Shown: piece by piece, positions 7,196 to 15,812 of the stretch | Numbering within the stretch: position 1 is the first letter of the stretch | How the letters are laid out: each line of letters starts with the position of its first letter | Source: Luminiphilus sp. | GTDB taxonomy: Bacteria > Pseudomonadota > Gammaproteobacteria > Pseudomonadales > Halieaceae | DNA length: 45,431 nt | Assembly (NCBI GenBank): GCA_024638905.1 | Contig: JAHEJH010000002.1 | Span: 1-45,431 of the forward strand | Reading direction: 5' to 3' | The notes under the pieces: model-generated | What the model was told of the DNA's origin: nothing | The model's database searches: none | The model's input: only the letters and a program-made list of their open reading frames with translations | Made by a program: the position numbers and the translations under genes

Positions 7196-8337
7196 TGGAT
7201 GTGGCAATTGTTGGACTGGGCATGCACCCCTTTGGAAGAACCCCCACCATGTCCGGCCTCGAGCAGGGTGCGGCCGCTGTCCGGGAGGCGCTCGCTGACG
7301 CGGGCACTGACTTTCAACGCATGGAATTTGCCTTTGGCGGCAGCCAAGACAGCGGCAACGCCGACTCCCTGGTCAATTTACTGGGCCTAACCGGACTACA
7401 GTTCACCAACGTGGCAAATGGATGTGCGACGGGCGGTAGCTCTTTAAACGCAGCCTACTCGGCAATCAAAAGTGGCCAGTACGACGTCGGCCTGGTGGTC
7501 GGCTTTGACAAACATGACCGCGGTGCTTTTAACCCTCAACCCGCCGACTGGGGCCTAGACGACTGGTACGGCGAGACGGGCCTGATGCTGACTACCCAGT
7601 ATTTCGGCATGAAGATTCAGCGCTACATGCACGACCACGGCATCTCAAGAGAGACGCTGCTCAGGGTTGCGGAGAAAGCGTTCCGCAACGGCTCTTTGAC
7701 CCCGACCGCATGGCGCCAGACAGCGCTGTCGTGGGAAGAGATCGACAATGCACCCATGGTCAGTGAGCCGCTCAACAAATATATGTTTTGCTCGCCGGCT
7801 GAGGGCGGGTGTGCACTCATCGTCTGCCGTGCTGATATCGCTCACGAGTTTCATCCGCGTCCGGTCTATTTGAAGACCGCGGTGGTACGGTCCAGAAACT
7901 ACGGCAGTTTTGAGGTCTTCAGTCCCGCTCAGCCGCCAGAGGTCGCGGCTTCACCCACGGTTACCGCTTCGCAGGCGGCGTTCGAGCTGGCAGGGGTAGG
8001 CCCGGAGGATATCGATGTCGCCCAGCTTCAGGACACCGAAGTGGGCGCGGAAATCATGCACATGGCGGAAAACGGCTTTTGCGATCATGGCGATCAGGAA
8101 CAGTGGCTGGCCGACGGAGTGACTGAAATCGGCGGACGATTGCCCGTCAATACCGATGGTGGCTGCCTCGCCAATGGCGAACCCGTTGGCGCGTCGGGAC
8201 TCCGACAGGTCCACGAAGTTTGCGTGCAACTGCGCGGTGATGGCGGTGCACGGCAGGTGCCCAACGAGCCCAAAGTCGGCTATACCCACGTATACGGTGC
8301 ACCGGGCATCAGTGGGGTGAATATTCTTGCGCGCTGA
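7195..8337 (+). CDS. Thiolase-family protein (SCP2/Ltp2-like thiolase or aldolase)
   Basis: A 380-residue thiolase-superfamily protein of the lipid-transfer (SCP-X/Ltp) type. Seen: nucleophile-loop motif NGCATGGSS with C77, an internal CSPAEGGCALIV segment, and C-terminal NTDGGCLANGEPVGASG, where standard thiolases have GHP; the end reads HVYGAPGISG with Y367. Ltp2-type members paired with DUF35 work as retro-aldolases that release short acyl-CoAs such as propionyl-CoA from a branched side chain, whereas true thiolases need CoA and the GHP histidine. The GEP change and DUF35 pairing make an aldolase or atypical thiolase likely; this is inference. Followed 43 bp later by the Rieske oxygenase gene. 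Confidence 0.9.
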   Translation: MDVAIVGLGMHPFGRTPTMSGLEQGAAAVREALADAGTDFQRMEFAFGGSQDSGNADSLVNLLGLTGLQFTNVANGCATGGSSLNAAYSAIKSGQYDVGLVVGFDKHDRGAFNPQPADWGLDDWYGETGLMLTTQYFGMKIQRYMHDHGISRETLLRVAEKAFRNGSLTPTAWRQTALSWEEIDNAPMVSEPLNKYMFCSPAEGGCALIVCRADIAHEFHPRPVYLKTAVVRSRNYGSFEVFSPAQPPEVAASPTVTASQAAFELAGVGPEDIDVAQLQDTEVGAEIMHMAENGFCDHGDQEQWLADGVTEIGGRLPVNTDGGCLANGEPVGASGLRQVHEVCVQLRGDGGARQVPNEPKVGYTHVYGAPGISGVNILAR

Positions 8338-8380
8338 GCGCACGTTTCGTTAGATCAGACGAAGTTAACGAGGATTAACC

Positions 8381-9760
8381 ATGGCAAACGCAGAACATAA
8401 ACAACAGGGTGATGGCGGCCGATTTGTCGGCACGACGTGGCAGGACCTGCTTGATCTGGAAACCGTCGATGTCCCCGAGTACCTGCGGATTCAGAATAAT
8501 CCTGATATGGGCGACGAGGATCTCTCGGTCGACCGATACATTAGTCAGGAGTTCTTTAACAAAGAAAAAGAAGAGATGTGGCCCCGCGTCTGGCAGATGG
8601 CCTGTCGAGAAGAGGAAATTCCCGAACCCGGTGATCACCACGTCTACTGGATCATCAACCGCAGTGTGATCGTCACCCGAACACCCTCTGGCGAGATCAA
8701 AGGCTACATTAATTCATGCCGACATCGTGGCCGATGCTTGCGTGACGAGTCAGGGTCTGTCGATAAATTCCGCTGTCCCTTCCACGGCGCCACCTGGGAT
8801 CTGGAAGGACAGTTTCAGGGCATCCCCAATCAGTGGGACTTCGAGCACATCGAAGGCCGCGACATGAGCCTGCCGCAGGTTAAAGTCGCGACATGGGGAG
8901 GCTTCGTATTTATCAATTTTGACCAGGATGCGCCGCCACTTGAGGATTACATGGAGGTCCTGCCCGATCACTTCAAGCGCTTCCCGCTGGAGGAGTACTT
9001 CACGGGCGTGCATGTGCAACGCGTGATGAACTGTAACTGGAAGGTGGGTGCCGAGGCCTTTATGGAGTCCTGGCACACCGTGGAGACCCACAAGCAGATC
9101 CTGACCTTCACTGGCGACGCCAACTCGCAGTACGACTGCTGGGGTGACAACGTCAGTCGATCAGTGACCCCGATGGGCGTAGCTAGCCCGCACCTGAGCG
9201 ATGTTACAGAAGAAACCATCACCCGGGACATTCTGAAGCTCTCCGGGCGCATGGCAACGGACAGCGACGAAGGTGTCGAGATGAAAGATGGTCAAACTGC
9301 GCGGGAATATGTGGCGCAGATGAACCAAGAGATGTTTGAAGAAGCGGCCGGGGAGCAGTTCGATGATCCCACTATGGCCGAACTCCAAGACGCGATCCTA
9401 TACAGCCTATTCCCGAACCTCCAAGTGTGGATCGGCTACGGTGGCAACATCGTGTATCGCTTCTTACCTAATGGAAACGATCCTGACAGCTGCATCTTCG
9501 ACGTGCGCATTCTGTTGCGTTACCCGAAAGGCAGCGAGCGCCCAGCCACTGTGCCCTGCACGGTGATCCCAGCAGATCAGCCCTTTGCATCCCACGAAGC
9601 GCTGGGGTCACTCGGCGGCGTCTTTGATCAGGATGACGCCAACCTGCCAGCGGTGCAGAGAGGCATGAAAAACTCAGCGACCGGCAAGGTCATTCTGGCA
9701 AGCTATCAAGAGAGCCGGATCCGGCATTTGCACCAGACCATCGACAAATACCTGAGTTGA
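8381..9760 (+). CDS. Rieske non-heme iron oxygenase, alpha subunit (long type)
   Basis: A 459-residue oxygenase alpha subunit, longer than the one at 1934 by an N-terminal segment of about 50 residues. Seen: C113-x-H115 (CRHRG), C132-x2-H135 (CPFHG), and the iron site in NWKVGAEAFMESWHTVETH with H232 and H237. ATG 8381 follows gagg about eight bases upstream. Long alpha subunits of this kind are common in sphingomonads and marine gammaproteobacteria and hydroxylate aromatic, terpenoid or steroid-like substrates; specificity cannot be read here. It is the third gene of the unit DUF35-thiolase-Rieske and ends at a strong terminator. Confidence 0.93.
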   Translation: MANAEHKQQGDGGRFVGTTWQDLLDLETVDVPEYLRIQNNPDMGDEDLSVDRYISQEFFNKEKEEMWPRVWQMACREEEIPEPGDHHVYWIINRSVIVTRTPSGEIKGYINSCRHRGRCLRDESGSVDKFRCPFHGATWDLEGQFQGIPNQWDFEHIEGRDMSLPQVKVATWGGFVFINFDQDAPPLEDYMEVLPDHFKRFPLEEYFTGVHVQRVMNCNWKVGAEAFMESWHTVETHKQILTFTGDANSQYDCWGDNVSRSVTPMGVASPHLSDVTEETITRDILKLSGRMATDSDEGVEMKDGQTAREYVAQMNQEMFEEAAGEQFDDPTMAELQDAILYSLFPNLQVWIGYGGNIVYRFLPNGNDPDSCIFDVRILLRYPKGSERPATVPCTVIPADQPFASHEALGSLGGVFDQDDANLPAVQRGMKNSATGKVILASYQESRIRHLHQTIDKYLS

Positions 9761-9785
9761 ACCGACACGGTCTACTCGTTACAAA

Positions 9786-9815
9786 ATAAAAAGCCCCGCA
9801 CTGCGGGGCTTTTTG
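9786..9815. terminator. Bidirectional intrinsic terminator
   Basis: AGCCCCGC (9792-9799), loop ACT, GCGGGGCT (9803-9810), then a T-run, with A-rich sequence on the left. It separates the convergent Rieske gene and SnoaL-like gene. Confidence 0.92.
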
Positions 9816-9832
9816 CATTCACCTTATTTTAC

Positions 9833-10234
9833 TCAAGCAGCGCTGTAATGTGCCCAGGCGTCCACGAGGGGTTTGGGATCAAAGTAGTAGGGGCGAATTT
9901 CGCACACTTTGCCGTCGCGGAATCGAAACAGCTCCGCTAACTGCGCGGGCGCAAGACTGGAGTCTTCGAAACGGAAAGACACCATGTTGACCACGTAATC
10001 GCCACCCACCGTCATCACCTCTGGCTCAAGGTCTGCGACCTTCAACGTGCCAAAAACATGGGAATACAAATCGCGCAGCGCCCTCTTGCCGCGGTACTCA
10101 CCGGCCATCGGCAGGCCTTCGGCCTCAATGATGAAAAAATCGTCGGTCAGCATGGTCTCGGCGGTATCGAAATCACCCGCGCCGGTTGTGGCATAAAGTT
10201 GCTGCACAAAGGCTATCTTCTCGTCATCGGTCAT
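9833..10234 (-). CDS. SnoaL-like / NTF2-fold protein
   Basis: A 133-residue NTF2-like protein. Seen: FVQQLYATTGAGDFDTAETMLTDDFFIIEAEGLPMAGEYRGK, typical of SnoaL-like ketosteroid-isomerase-related folds, and a C-terminal sheet with AELFRFRDGKVCEIRPYYFDP. It lies 95 bp downstream of the acyl-CoA dehydrogenase gene on the same strand and converges with the long Rieske alpha gene. It could be an isomerase, hydrolase or cyclase, or a small partner of the oxygenase. It is only distantly similar to the SnoaL-like protein at 4552. Confidence 0.85.
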   Translation of the reverse strand: MTDDEKIAFVQQLYATTGAGDFDTAETMLTDDFFIIEAEGLPMAGEYRGKRALRDLYSHVFGTLKVADLEPEVMTVGGDYVVNMVSFRFEDSSLAPAQLAELFRFRDGKVCEIRPYYFDPKPLVDAWAHYSAA

Positions 10235-10329
10235 CGTCTTACCCCCTCTCTCTGTTTATGGTTGCCTTAAAGCGGGCAGCTCAAGGCGACTCTCAAAAAT
10301 GAGTCGACTGCTCGGCCATCAGAAATCGC

Positions 10330-11559
10330 TTAAGCCTGAGCATCCGCATACTGTTGAATAATGCGCTTGCCGAGAGCCATTTGGTGCACCTCATCAGGAC
10401 CATCGGCCTGGCGACACCAGCGCGCGTAGTTGAACTGCTCGGCCATACACCAATCTTCGGTCAGCCCCCCCGCCCCATGCATTTGCATGCAGCGGTCGAT
10501 AATCGCTTGAATCATGAGCGGCACGCTGATTTTGGTGGCCGAGATCAACTCGATCGAGGGCTTCACGCCGTGATGATCAATGTGCCAACAGGTCTTATGA
10601 ACCAATAATCGCGCCATCTCGAGCTCAGCATAGCTCTTCGCTATATTCTCGCGAATCGATTGATGCTGGCTCAGTTTCTTACCGAAGGTTTCCCGGTCTT
10701 CCACGCGCTGGCAAGCGAGCTCAAGACAACGTTGCCCGGCGCCGATGAGCCGCATGCAATGATGCATGCGACCTGGCGCCAGGCGGCTCTGTGCGATCTC
10801 AAATCCTCTGCCCTCGCCGAGCAGGAGATTCTCTGCAGGCACGCGGACATCGGTGAACGTCACCTCGGCATGCCCAATCGGCGCATCGTCATAACCTAGC
10901 GTCGTCAACGGTCGCAGCACCTCAACGCCCGGTGTATTTTTGGGCACGAGGATCTGGGTTTGCTGCAAATGCCGGTTCGGGTTCTCGGCATCGCTCTTGC
11001 CCATCACGATAAAAATCGTGCAGCGCTCATAGGGTGCACCGGTGATGAACCACTTATGGCCATTCAGTACCCACTCGTCGCCATCACGACGGATATCGAG
11101 CTGGATATTGGTCGCATCGCTTGAGGCAACCTGCGGTTCAGTCATGGCGTAGGAGGAACGAATCTCACCTGCCAGTAGCGGCTGCAACCAGGCAGCTTTT
11201 TGCGCTTCGGTGCCGAACTTCATCAGCACCTCCATATTGCCGGTGTCCGGCGCATTGCAATTGAAAACCTCTGGACACCAGATCACACGGCCCATTTCTT
11301 CGGCCAGCGGCGCGTAGTCAAGGAAGCTCATGCCGCCGTGATCGCTGTATTCCTCGTACTCAGTCGGTACAAACAGATTCCAGAGCCCCGCGCTGCGGGC
11401 CTTGTCCTTCAGCGACTCCACTAAAGGCATCGACGCAAAGCGGTTGTCCGCGCCCGCGAGCGCCTCCTGATGAGCCACCTCATTCGGATAGATGTGCTCT
11501 GCCATAAAGGCCTGTAACTCGCCCAGTATGCGTGCGCTCTTATCACTTGGACCCATCAT
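10330..11559 (-). CDS. Acyl-CoA dehydrogenase (ACAD10/11-like)
   Basis: A 409-residue flavoprotein dehydrogenase. Seen: N-terminal ELQAFMAEHIYPNE typical of ACAD10/11-like enzymes, the FAD/substrate segment AMTEPQVASSDATN (138-151), WFITGA, and the C-terminal QMHGAGGL and ADGPDEVHQ block. The enzyme would introduce an alpha,beta double bond in an acyl-CoA. ATG 11559 follows aggggaa seven bases upstream; a second ATG follows at once. It is the first gene of the leftward unit from operator D, followed by the SnoaL gene. It differs clearly from the two dehydrogenases at 13437 and 14640, so it should act on another intermediate. Confidence 0.93.
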   Translation of the reverse strand: MMGPSDKSARILGELQAFMAEHIYPNEVAHQEALAGADNRFASMPLVESLKDKARSAGLWNLFVPTEYEEYSDHGGMSFLDYAPLAEEMGRVIWCPEVFNCNAPDTGNMEVLMKFGTEAQKAAWLQPLLAGEIRSSYAMTEPQVASSDATNIQLDIRRDGDEWVLNGHKWFITGAPYERCTIFIVMGKSDAENPNRHLQQTQILVPKNTPGVEVLRPLTTLGYDDAPIGHAEVTFTDVRVPAENLLLGEGRGFEIAQSRLAPGRMHHCMRLIGAGQRCLELACQRVEDRETFGKKLSQHQSIRENIAKSYAELEMARLLVHKTCWHIDHHGVKPSIELISATKISVPLMIQAIIDRCMQMHGAGGLTEDWCMAEQFNYARWCRQADGPDEVHQMALGKRIIQQYADAQA

Positions 11560-11630
11560 GAAATTCCCCTGGCACTTTAGTTACCCGCGTTTCGTCTCAG
11601 CACTCCCGAACAGCGTGTTCAGGTGCAGAT

Positions 11631-11671
11631 AAACAAGCGGGTTGGTTTGTTTTAAACAGCGGCCATACTAT
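11631..11671 (+). promoter_or_regulatory. Candidate operator D and promoter of the CoA-ligase unit
   Basis: CAAGC-gg-GTTGG (11634-11645) has the exact left half of the island element and a degenerate right half, again followed by a T-rich stretch. TTGGTT (11642-11647) and TACTAT (11666-11671) are spaced by 18 bp. The site lies between the divergent acyl-CoA dehydrogenase (start 11559) and CoA ligase (start 11810). The remaining 250-bp gap shows no gene. Confidence 0.4.
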
Positions 11672-11809
11672 ATAGTCATCGGCCGCCAACAGAAACCACC
11701 GCGACGGGGATCGATGTCGCAGTGATGACGGTGATGGGTGCGGAGCGTACGAATGTGCGCACCCTCCCCTGATAACAATACCAACGGCGAGCATTAGGCT
11801 GGGGCATAA

Positions 11810-13411
11810 GTGAACCTCATCACTGACACATCGTTCAGGCACACCACGCTGGCAAAGCTGGCGCAAGAACGCGCATCCTCGCGCCCTGATGATACGGCGC
11901 TGCTGTTCGACTCGGGCGTTCGATTGTCCTATGCAGAAGCGTGGCACCAGGCGAACCAACTCGCCAGAGGCATTCAGCAGCTGGGCGTCAAACCGGGCGC
12001 CACGCTCACCTTTCAGCTCCCCAACATTCCCGAATCCGTCCCGTTGGCGATCGCCGCATCCATTTGCGGGCTAGTCATCAATCCGGTGGTGCCGATTTAT
12101 CGCGGCAAAGAACTGGGGTTCATTCTGGGCGACGCCAAAACCGAAATCCTGTTCATACCGCACCGCATTCGCGGCTTTGACTATGTCGACATGATTCGTG
12201 GGTTGCGCTCCGGCCTGTCTCACCTGCGGCATGTGGTCTGCTGTGGTGTCGAAGGTGACTTGCCTGAGGACGTGCTGCGTTTTGAGGACGTAATGGAGAG
12301 TGGTGGTAGCGGATTGGCCGATATCGCGTCAGTGGACCCCGACGATACCAAGGTCGTGCTCTATACCTCGGGCACCACCGGCAATCCCAAAGCCGTGCGT
12401 CACAGTCACAACACCCTCGCCAAAGCGCTGGACAATGGCGTGATTGCGTGGGGTTTGGATGACCGGGATATGATGCTCATGCCGTCCCCGGTGACCCACG
12501 TCACCGGCTACGTCAACGGTATCGAGCTACCCTTTTTCACCGATACAAAAGTGCTGCTCATGGAAAGCTGGGTGGTGAGCCGCGCCGTGGAGCTCATCGA
12601 GACACACCACGCTACAACCTGCGTGAGTGCCACCCCCTTTCTGCGCGAGCTGGTGGACGCTTGCCGGGAACAGGGCAAGGACCTGCCGAGCTTCCGGCTG
12701 TTCGCCTGCGGCGGCGCTGCGGTTCCCTCTGCGCTGATCTACGAAGCCAGTGAGGTGCTTGCCAACTGTCGCGCGGTGCGCGTTTACGGCTCTACCGAGG
12801 TGCCCTTGGTCACGGTTGGGTTCGTGGCAGACAATGAAACCCAGTTAGCCGCTGAAACCGATGGCCGGGTCTACAACTACGAAGTCAAAATCTGCGATGA
12901 CGATGGCCAAGACGTGGGCCGGAACGCCGATGGGGAGATCTGGGTGCGAGGGCCTGCGATGATGCAGGGATATCGGGATGCGGAGCAGAATGCCGCCGCG
13001 TTTTCCGAAGACGGCTTCTTTCAGACCGGCGACATTGGACAACTCCTAGACTCTGATGCCATCGTCATCACTGACCGCAAAAAAGACATTATCATTCGCG
13101 GTGGCGAGAACTTGTCGGCCAGAGAAATCGAGGAGATCGTGCTGCTTCACCCTGCAGTGGCTGAAGCGGCAGCGGTCTCGGCACCACATGAGCGATTGGG
13201 CGAAGGCGTGGCCGTCTTTGTCACGCTATACGGCGACGAGGCACCCACCCTGGCCACGTTGACGGCGCTATGTGCTGAGCATCAACTGGCCAAACAGAAA
13301 TGGCCACAGTGGCTATCTGTGGTGGCGGAAATGCCGAAAACGCCTTCGGGTAAAATCCAGAAGGCGGCGTTGAGAGCGCAATTAAAGGAACAGGGTGTTC
13401 AGCTTAGCTGA
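11810..13411 (+). CDS. Acyl-CoA synthetase / CoA ligase (AMP-forming)
   Basis: A 533-residue ANL-superfamily ligase. Seen: P-loop YTSGTTGNPK (185-194), the A5 segment VYGSTE, hinge region TGDIGQLLDSDAIVITDRKKDIIIRGG, and C-terminal KTPSGKIQK with the catalytic lysine. It activates a carboxylate to acyl-CoA through an acyl-adenylate and most likely starts the pathway. Start GTG 11810 is preceded by aggctgggg. It leads the rightward unit with two acyl-CoA dehydrogenases and an SDR; the next gene follows after 25 bp. It resembles FadD-like and cyclohexanecarboxylate-CoA-ligase-like enzymes; the chain or ring preference is unknown. Confidence 0.92.
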   Translation: MNLITDTSFRHTTLAKLAQERASSRPDDTALLFDSGVRLSYAEAWHQANQLARGIQQLGVKPGATLTFQLPNIPESVPLAIAASICGLVINPVVPIYRGKELGFILGDAKTEILFIPHRIRGFDYVDMIRGLRSGLSHLRHVVCCGVEGDLPEDVLRFEDVMESGGSGLADIASVDPDDTKVVLYTSGTTGNPKAVRHSHNTLAKALDNGVIAWGLDDRDMMLMPSPVTHVTGYVNGIELPFFTDTKVLLMESWVVSRAVELIETHHATTCVSATPFLRELVDACREQGKDLPSFRLFACGGAAVPSALIYEASEVLANCRAVRVYGSTEVPLVTVGFVADNETQLAAETDGRVYNYEVKICDDDGQDVGRNADGEIWVRGPAMMQGYRDAEQNAAAFSEDGFFQTGDIGQLLDSDAIVITDRKKDIIIRGGENLSAREIEEIVLLHPAVAEAAAVSAPHERLGEGVAVFVTLYGDEAPTLATLTALCAEHQLAKQKWPQWLSVVAEMPKTPSGKIQKAALRAQLKEQGVQLS

Positions 13412-13436
13412 GCACCGGACCAAGAGGACACGCACC

Positions 13437-14636
13437 GTGAATGCATCCAACCCCATACCCACTGACTACGACACTTTCAGAGCGTCCATCCGGGAGTTTC
13501 TGAAAGAGGCACTGACTCCTGAGCTCATCCGAGCGGGCGAACGCACGACCAGCGTGTTTTCTGACTTTGAGGCTGGCCGCCAATGGCAGAGCACCCTGCA
13601 CGCTAAAGGCTGGGGTGCGCCGGAGTGGCCAATAGAGCATGGTGGCACGGGCTGGGACATTCAGCAGCGCTATATTTTTCTGGAAGAGTGCAAGCTGGCC
13701 AATGCGCCAAATCCAGTGATGATGGGCATACAGATGCTCGGGCCCATGCTGATGCACTTTGGTACCGAGGCGCAGAAAACCCAGTTTCTCCCCGGCATCA
13801 TCTCGGGTGATGACGTGTGGTGTCAGGGCTACTCCGAGCCTGGCTCCGGATCGGATCTTGCCTCGCTGAAAACCACGGCGAACCGTGATGGTGAAGAATA
13901 CGTGGTGAACGGCACCAAGATCTGGACCAGCATGGCGCATCACTCCAACTGGATCTTCTGTCTGGTGCGCACCGACAAGAACGTGAAACCACAAGCGGGG
14001 ATCAGCTTTCTCTTGATCGATATGGCCACCCCGGGTATCACGGTGGCCCCTTTCCCCAGCCTGGACGGCGAGGTCGAGCAGTGCCAGGTGTTTTTCGAGA
14101 ACGTGCGTGTGCCCGTGGCAAACCTGCTGGGCGAGGAAAATCAGGGCTGGACGGTGGCCAAGTACCTGCTGGAGTTTGAGCGCGGCGGGCAGCATTTCAC
14201 CATTGAGCTAAAAAAACAGCTTGGCAAACTTCAACGCGCCATGGCGAACCCCAACAGTCGCGCCATCGATGACCCGACCTACGCCTACCGCGTGGCCGAG
14301 ACTGAGATTGATGTGATGGCGCTGGAGCAGACCGAGCTGCGTATCAAAGGGAGCCTTTCAGCGGGCGATAATCCGGGCGCCCTATCGTCTCTGGTGAAGG
14401 TCTCCGGCACGGAGCTGGGCCAGCGCTGCGCCGAGCTGTTGATCGAAGCGGCCGGCCAGAGTGCCATGCCATGGCAAAGCGATGTGCTCGCGCCCGACTA
14501 CACCGGCGACACCGCCGCACCTGCCGAATGCGTGACCACCATGGCCGAATACATCAACAGTCGCGCCACGACGATTTATGGCGGCACCGCTGAAATTCAG
14601 CGCGGCATCATTGCCAAGCATGTACTGGGGCTCTGA
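13437..14636 (+). CDS. Acyl-CoA dehydrogenase, probable large subunit of a heteromer
   Basis: A 399-residue acyl-CoA dehydrogenase. Seen: YSEPGSGSDLASL (about 132-144), WTSMAHHSNWIFCLVRTD, and C-terminal TTIYGGTAEIQRGIIAKHVLGL. The GTG at 13437 is preferred because AGAGGA lies eight bases before it; an ATG at 13395 would overlap the ligase gene. The stop is three bases before the next dehydrogenase gene. Adjacent unequal ACAD genes are the hallmark of the alpha2beta2 dehydrogenases of steroid side-chain degradation (FadE28-FadE29 and similar). YGGT in place of the usual YEGT means the catalytic glutamate is not at the classical medium-chain position. Confidence 0.93.
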   Translation: MNASNPIPTDYDTFRASIREFLKEALTPELIRAGERTTSVFSDFEAGRQWQSTLHAKGWGAPEWPIEHGGTGWDIQQRYIFLEECKLANAPNPVMMGIQMLGPMLMHFGTEAQKTQFLPGIISGDDVWCQGYSEPGSGSDLASLKTTANRDGEEYVVNGTKIWTSMAHHSNWIFCLVRTDKNVKPQAGISFLLIDMATPGITVAPFPSLDGEVEQCQVFFENVRVPVANLLGEENQGWTVAKYLLEFERGGQHFTIELKKQLGKLQRAMANPNSRAIDDPTYAYRVAETEIDVMALEQTELRIKGSLSAGDNPGALSSLVKVSGTELGQRCAELLIEAAGQSAMPWQSDVLAPDYTGDTAAPAECVTTMAEYINSRATTIYGGTAEIQRGIIAKHVLGL

Positions 14637-14639
14637 TTC

Positions 14640-15743
14640 ATGTCGGCGCATATGACTGAAGACCAGACCCTGCTGCAGGACGCGGCTGAGCGCTACCTGC
14701 GCGACAGCTACGACTTCAACCAGCGAAGGGAACGCATTGCCGGAGGGGCGTATAGCGACCCAGGCCAGTGGCAGGCCTTTGCGGAAATGGGTTGGCTGGC
14801 GCTGCCTGTCCCGGAGGAATTTGGGGGACTGGGAATGGGCACCCGGGAAATGGCCATACTGGCCGAACTGTGTGGTCAGTTCCTGGTGACGGAACCCCTG
14901 ATCGACGCATTGGCAGCGACTCACGCCATTATTGGCGTCAGTCAACAGCAAGAAAGCGCTTTACCACGGGTAACCGAGGGAGAACTGATACCGGTTGCGG
15001 CAATTGACGAGGCTGATGTAGCGTCACGACTCTCGCCTAGCACCACACTGACCCAAACCAACGCGGGCTGGCACCTGTCGGGCACAAAACATTGGATTAG
15101 CGCTGGCGCCTCCGCCACTCATCTGGCGGTGCTTGCGCAGGGTGCCGAGGGCCTTGCCTGGGTGCTGGTGCCCGCGGCAGCCGATGGCGTTGAGTGTGAC
15201 ACCTTCCCGACTCACGATGGACGGGGTGGCATGAACTGCCGATTCGATCTCGTGCTCGAGGCTGACCACATCCTGCTGCAAGGGCAACCCGCCTCCGACG
15301 CTTTGGAGGCCTACCGGGCACTCGCGATGACACTGAGTAGCGCCGAGACGCTGGGCGCGACGCAGGCTGCACTCGACACCACCGTGGACTACACCAAGCA
15401 ACGCGTGCAGTTTGGACAACCTCTGGCCTCATTTCAGGCACTACAGCACCGCATGTCCAACATGCTGATCCAGACCGAACTCACGCGGTCACTGATTTAT
15501 GCCGCATGCAATGCTTCTGATAGCGGTCATGACAACGCTGCTCGCTTCGCCCGGGCCGCAAAAGTCAAAGCAACCACGGTCGGCAGAAAAGTATCCCAAG
15601 AAGCCATTCAGCTGCACGGTGGCATCGCGACAACCGATGAATATATTGTGGGACACTTTTTCAAACGCATTACTGCGCTGGAAAGCTGGGTATGCTCCAA
15701 GGGTGAAGCTCTAAAAGAATTCATGGCGCTCTCGCCGTCCTAG
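14640..15743 (+). CDS. Acyl-CoA dehydrogenase, probable small subunit of a heteromer
   Basis: A 367-residue acyl-CoA dehydrogenase-like protein. Seen: N-terminal MTEDQTLLQDAAERYLRDSY, VPEEFGGLGMG, and C-terminal QLHGGIATTDEYIVGHFFKR; the canonical IYEGT/YGGT block is absent. It is shorter and more divergent than its neighbour, as in heterotetrameric ACADs where only part of the FAD sites are kept. It begins three bases after the 13437 gene ends, so equal expression is expected. The pair should desaturate a CoA-linked side chain or ring carboxylate; the subunit pairing is inferred from context. Confidence 0.9.
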   Translation: MSAHMTEDQTLLQDAAERYLRDSYDFNQRRERIAGGAYSDPGQWQAFAEMGWLALPVPEEFGGLGMGTREMAILAELCGQFLVTEPLIDALAATHAIIGVSQQQESALPRVTEGELIPVAAIDEADVASRLSPSTTLTQTNAGWHLSGTKHWISAGASATHLAVLAQGAEGLAWVLVPAAADGVECDTFPTHDGRGGMNCRFDLVLEADHILLQGQPASDALEAYRALAMTLSSAETLGATQAALDTTVDYTKQRVQFGQPLASFQALQHRMSNMLIQTELTRSLIYAACNASDSGHDNAARFARAAKVKATTVGRKVSQEAIQLHGGIATTDEYIVGHFFKRITALESWVCSKGEALKEFMALSPS

Positions 15744-15812
15744 CAAGCGCTGGACAAGACCTAAGCGCAAAGCATCAGCACCGAACCGTATGACATAAAA
15801 CCAAGGAGAAGA

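Noticed and set aside
8346..8363. Inverted repeat TTCGT-N8-ACGAA between thiolase and Rieske genes
   Set aside because: Short, inside an operon just before a ribosome site, and unlike the island operator; could be chance.
13404..14195. Long reading frame on the minus strand inside an acyl-CoA dehydrogenase gene
   Set aside because: Antisense to a clear dehydrogenase, with no family resemblance; a shadow of high-GC coding.
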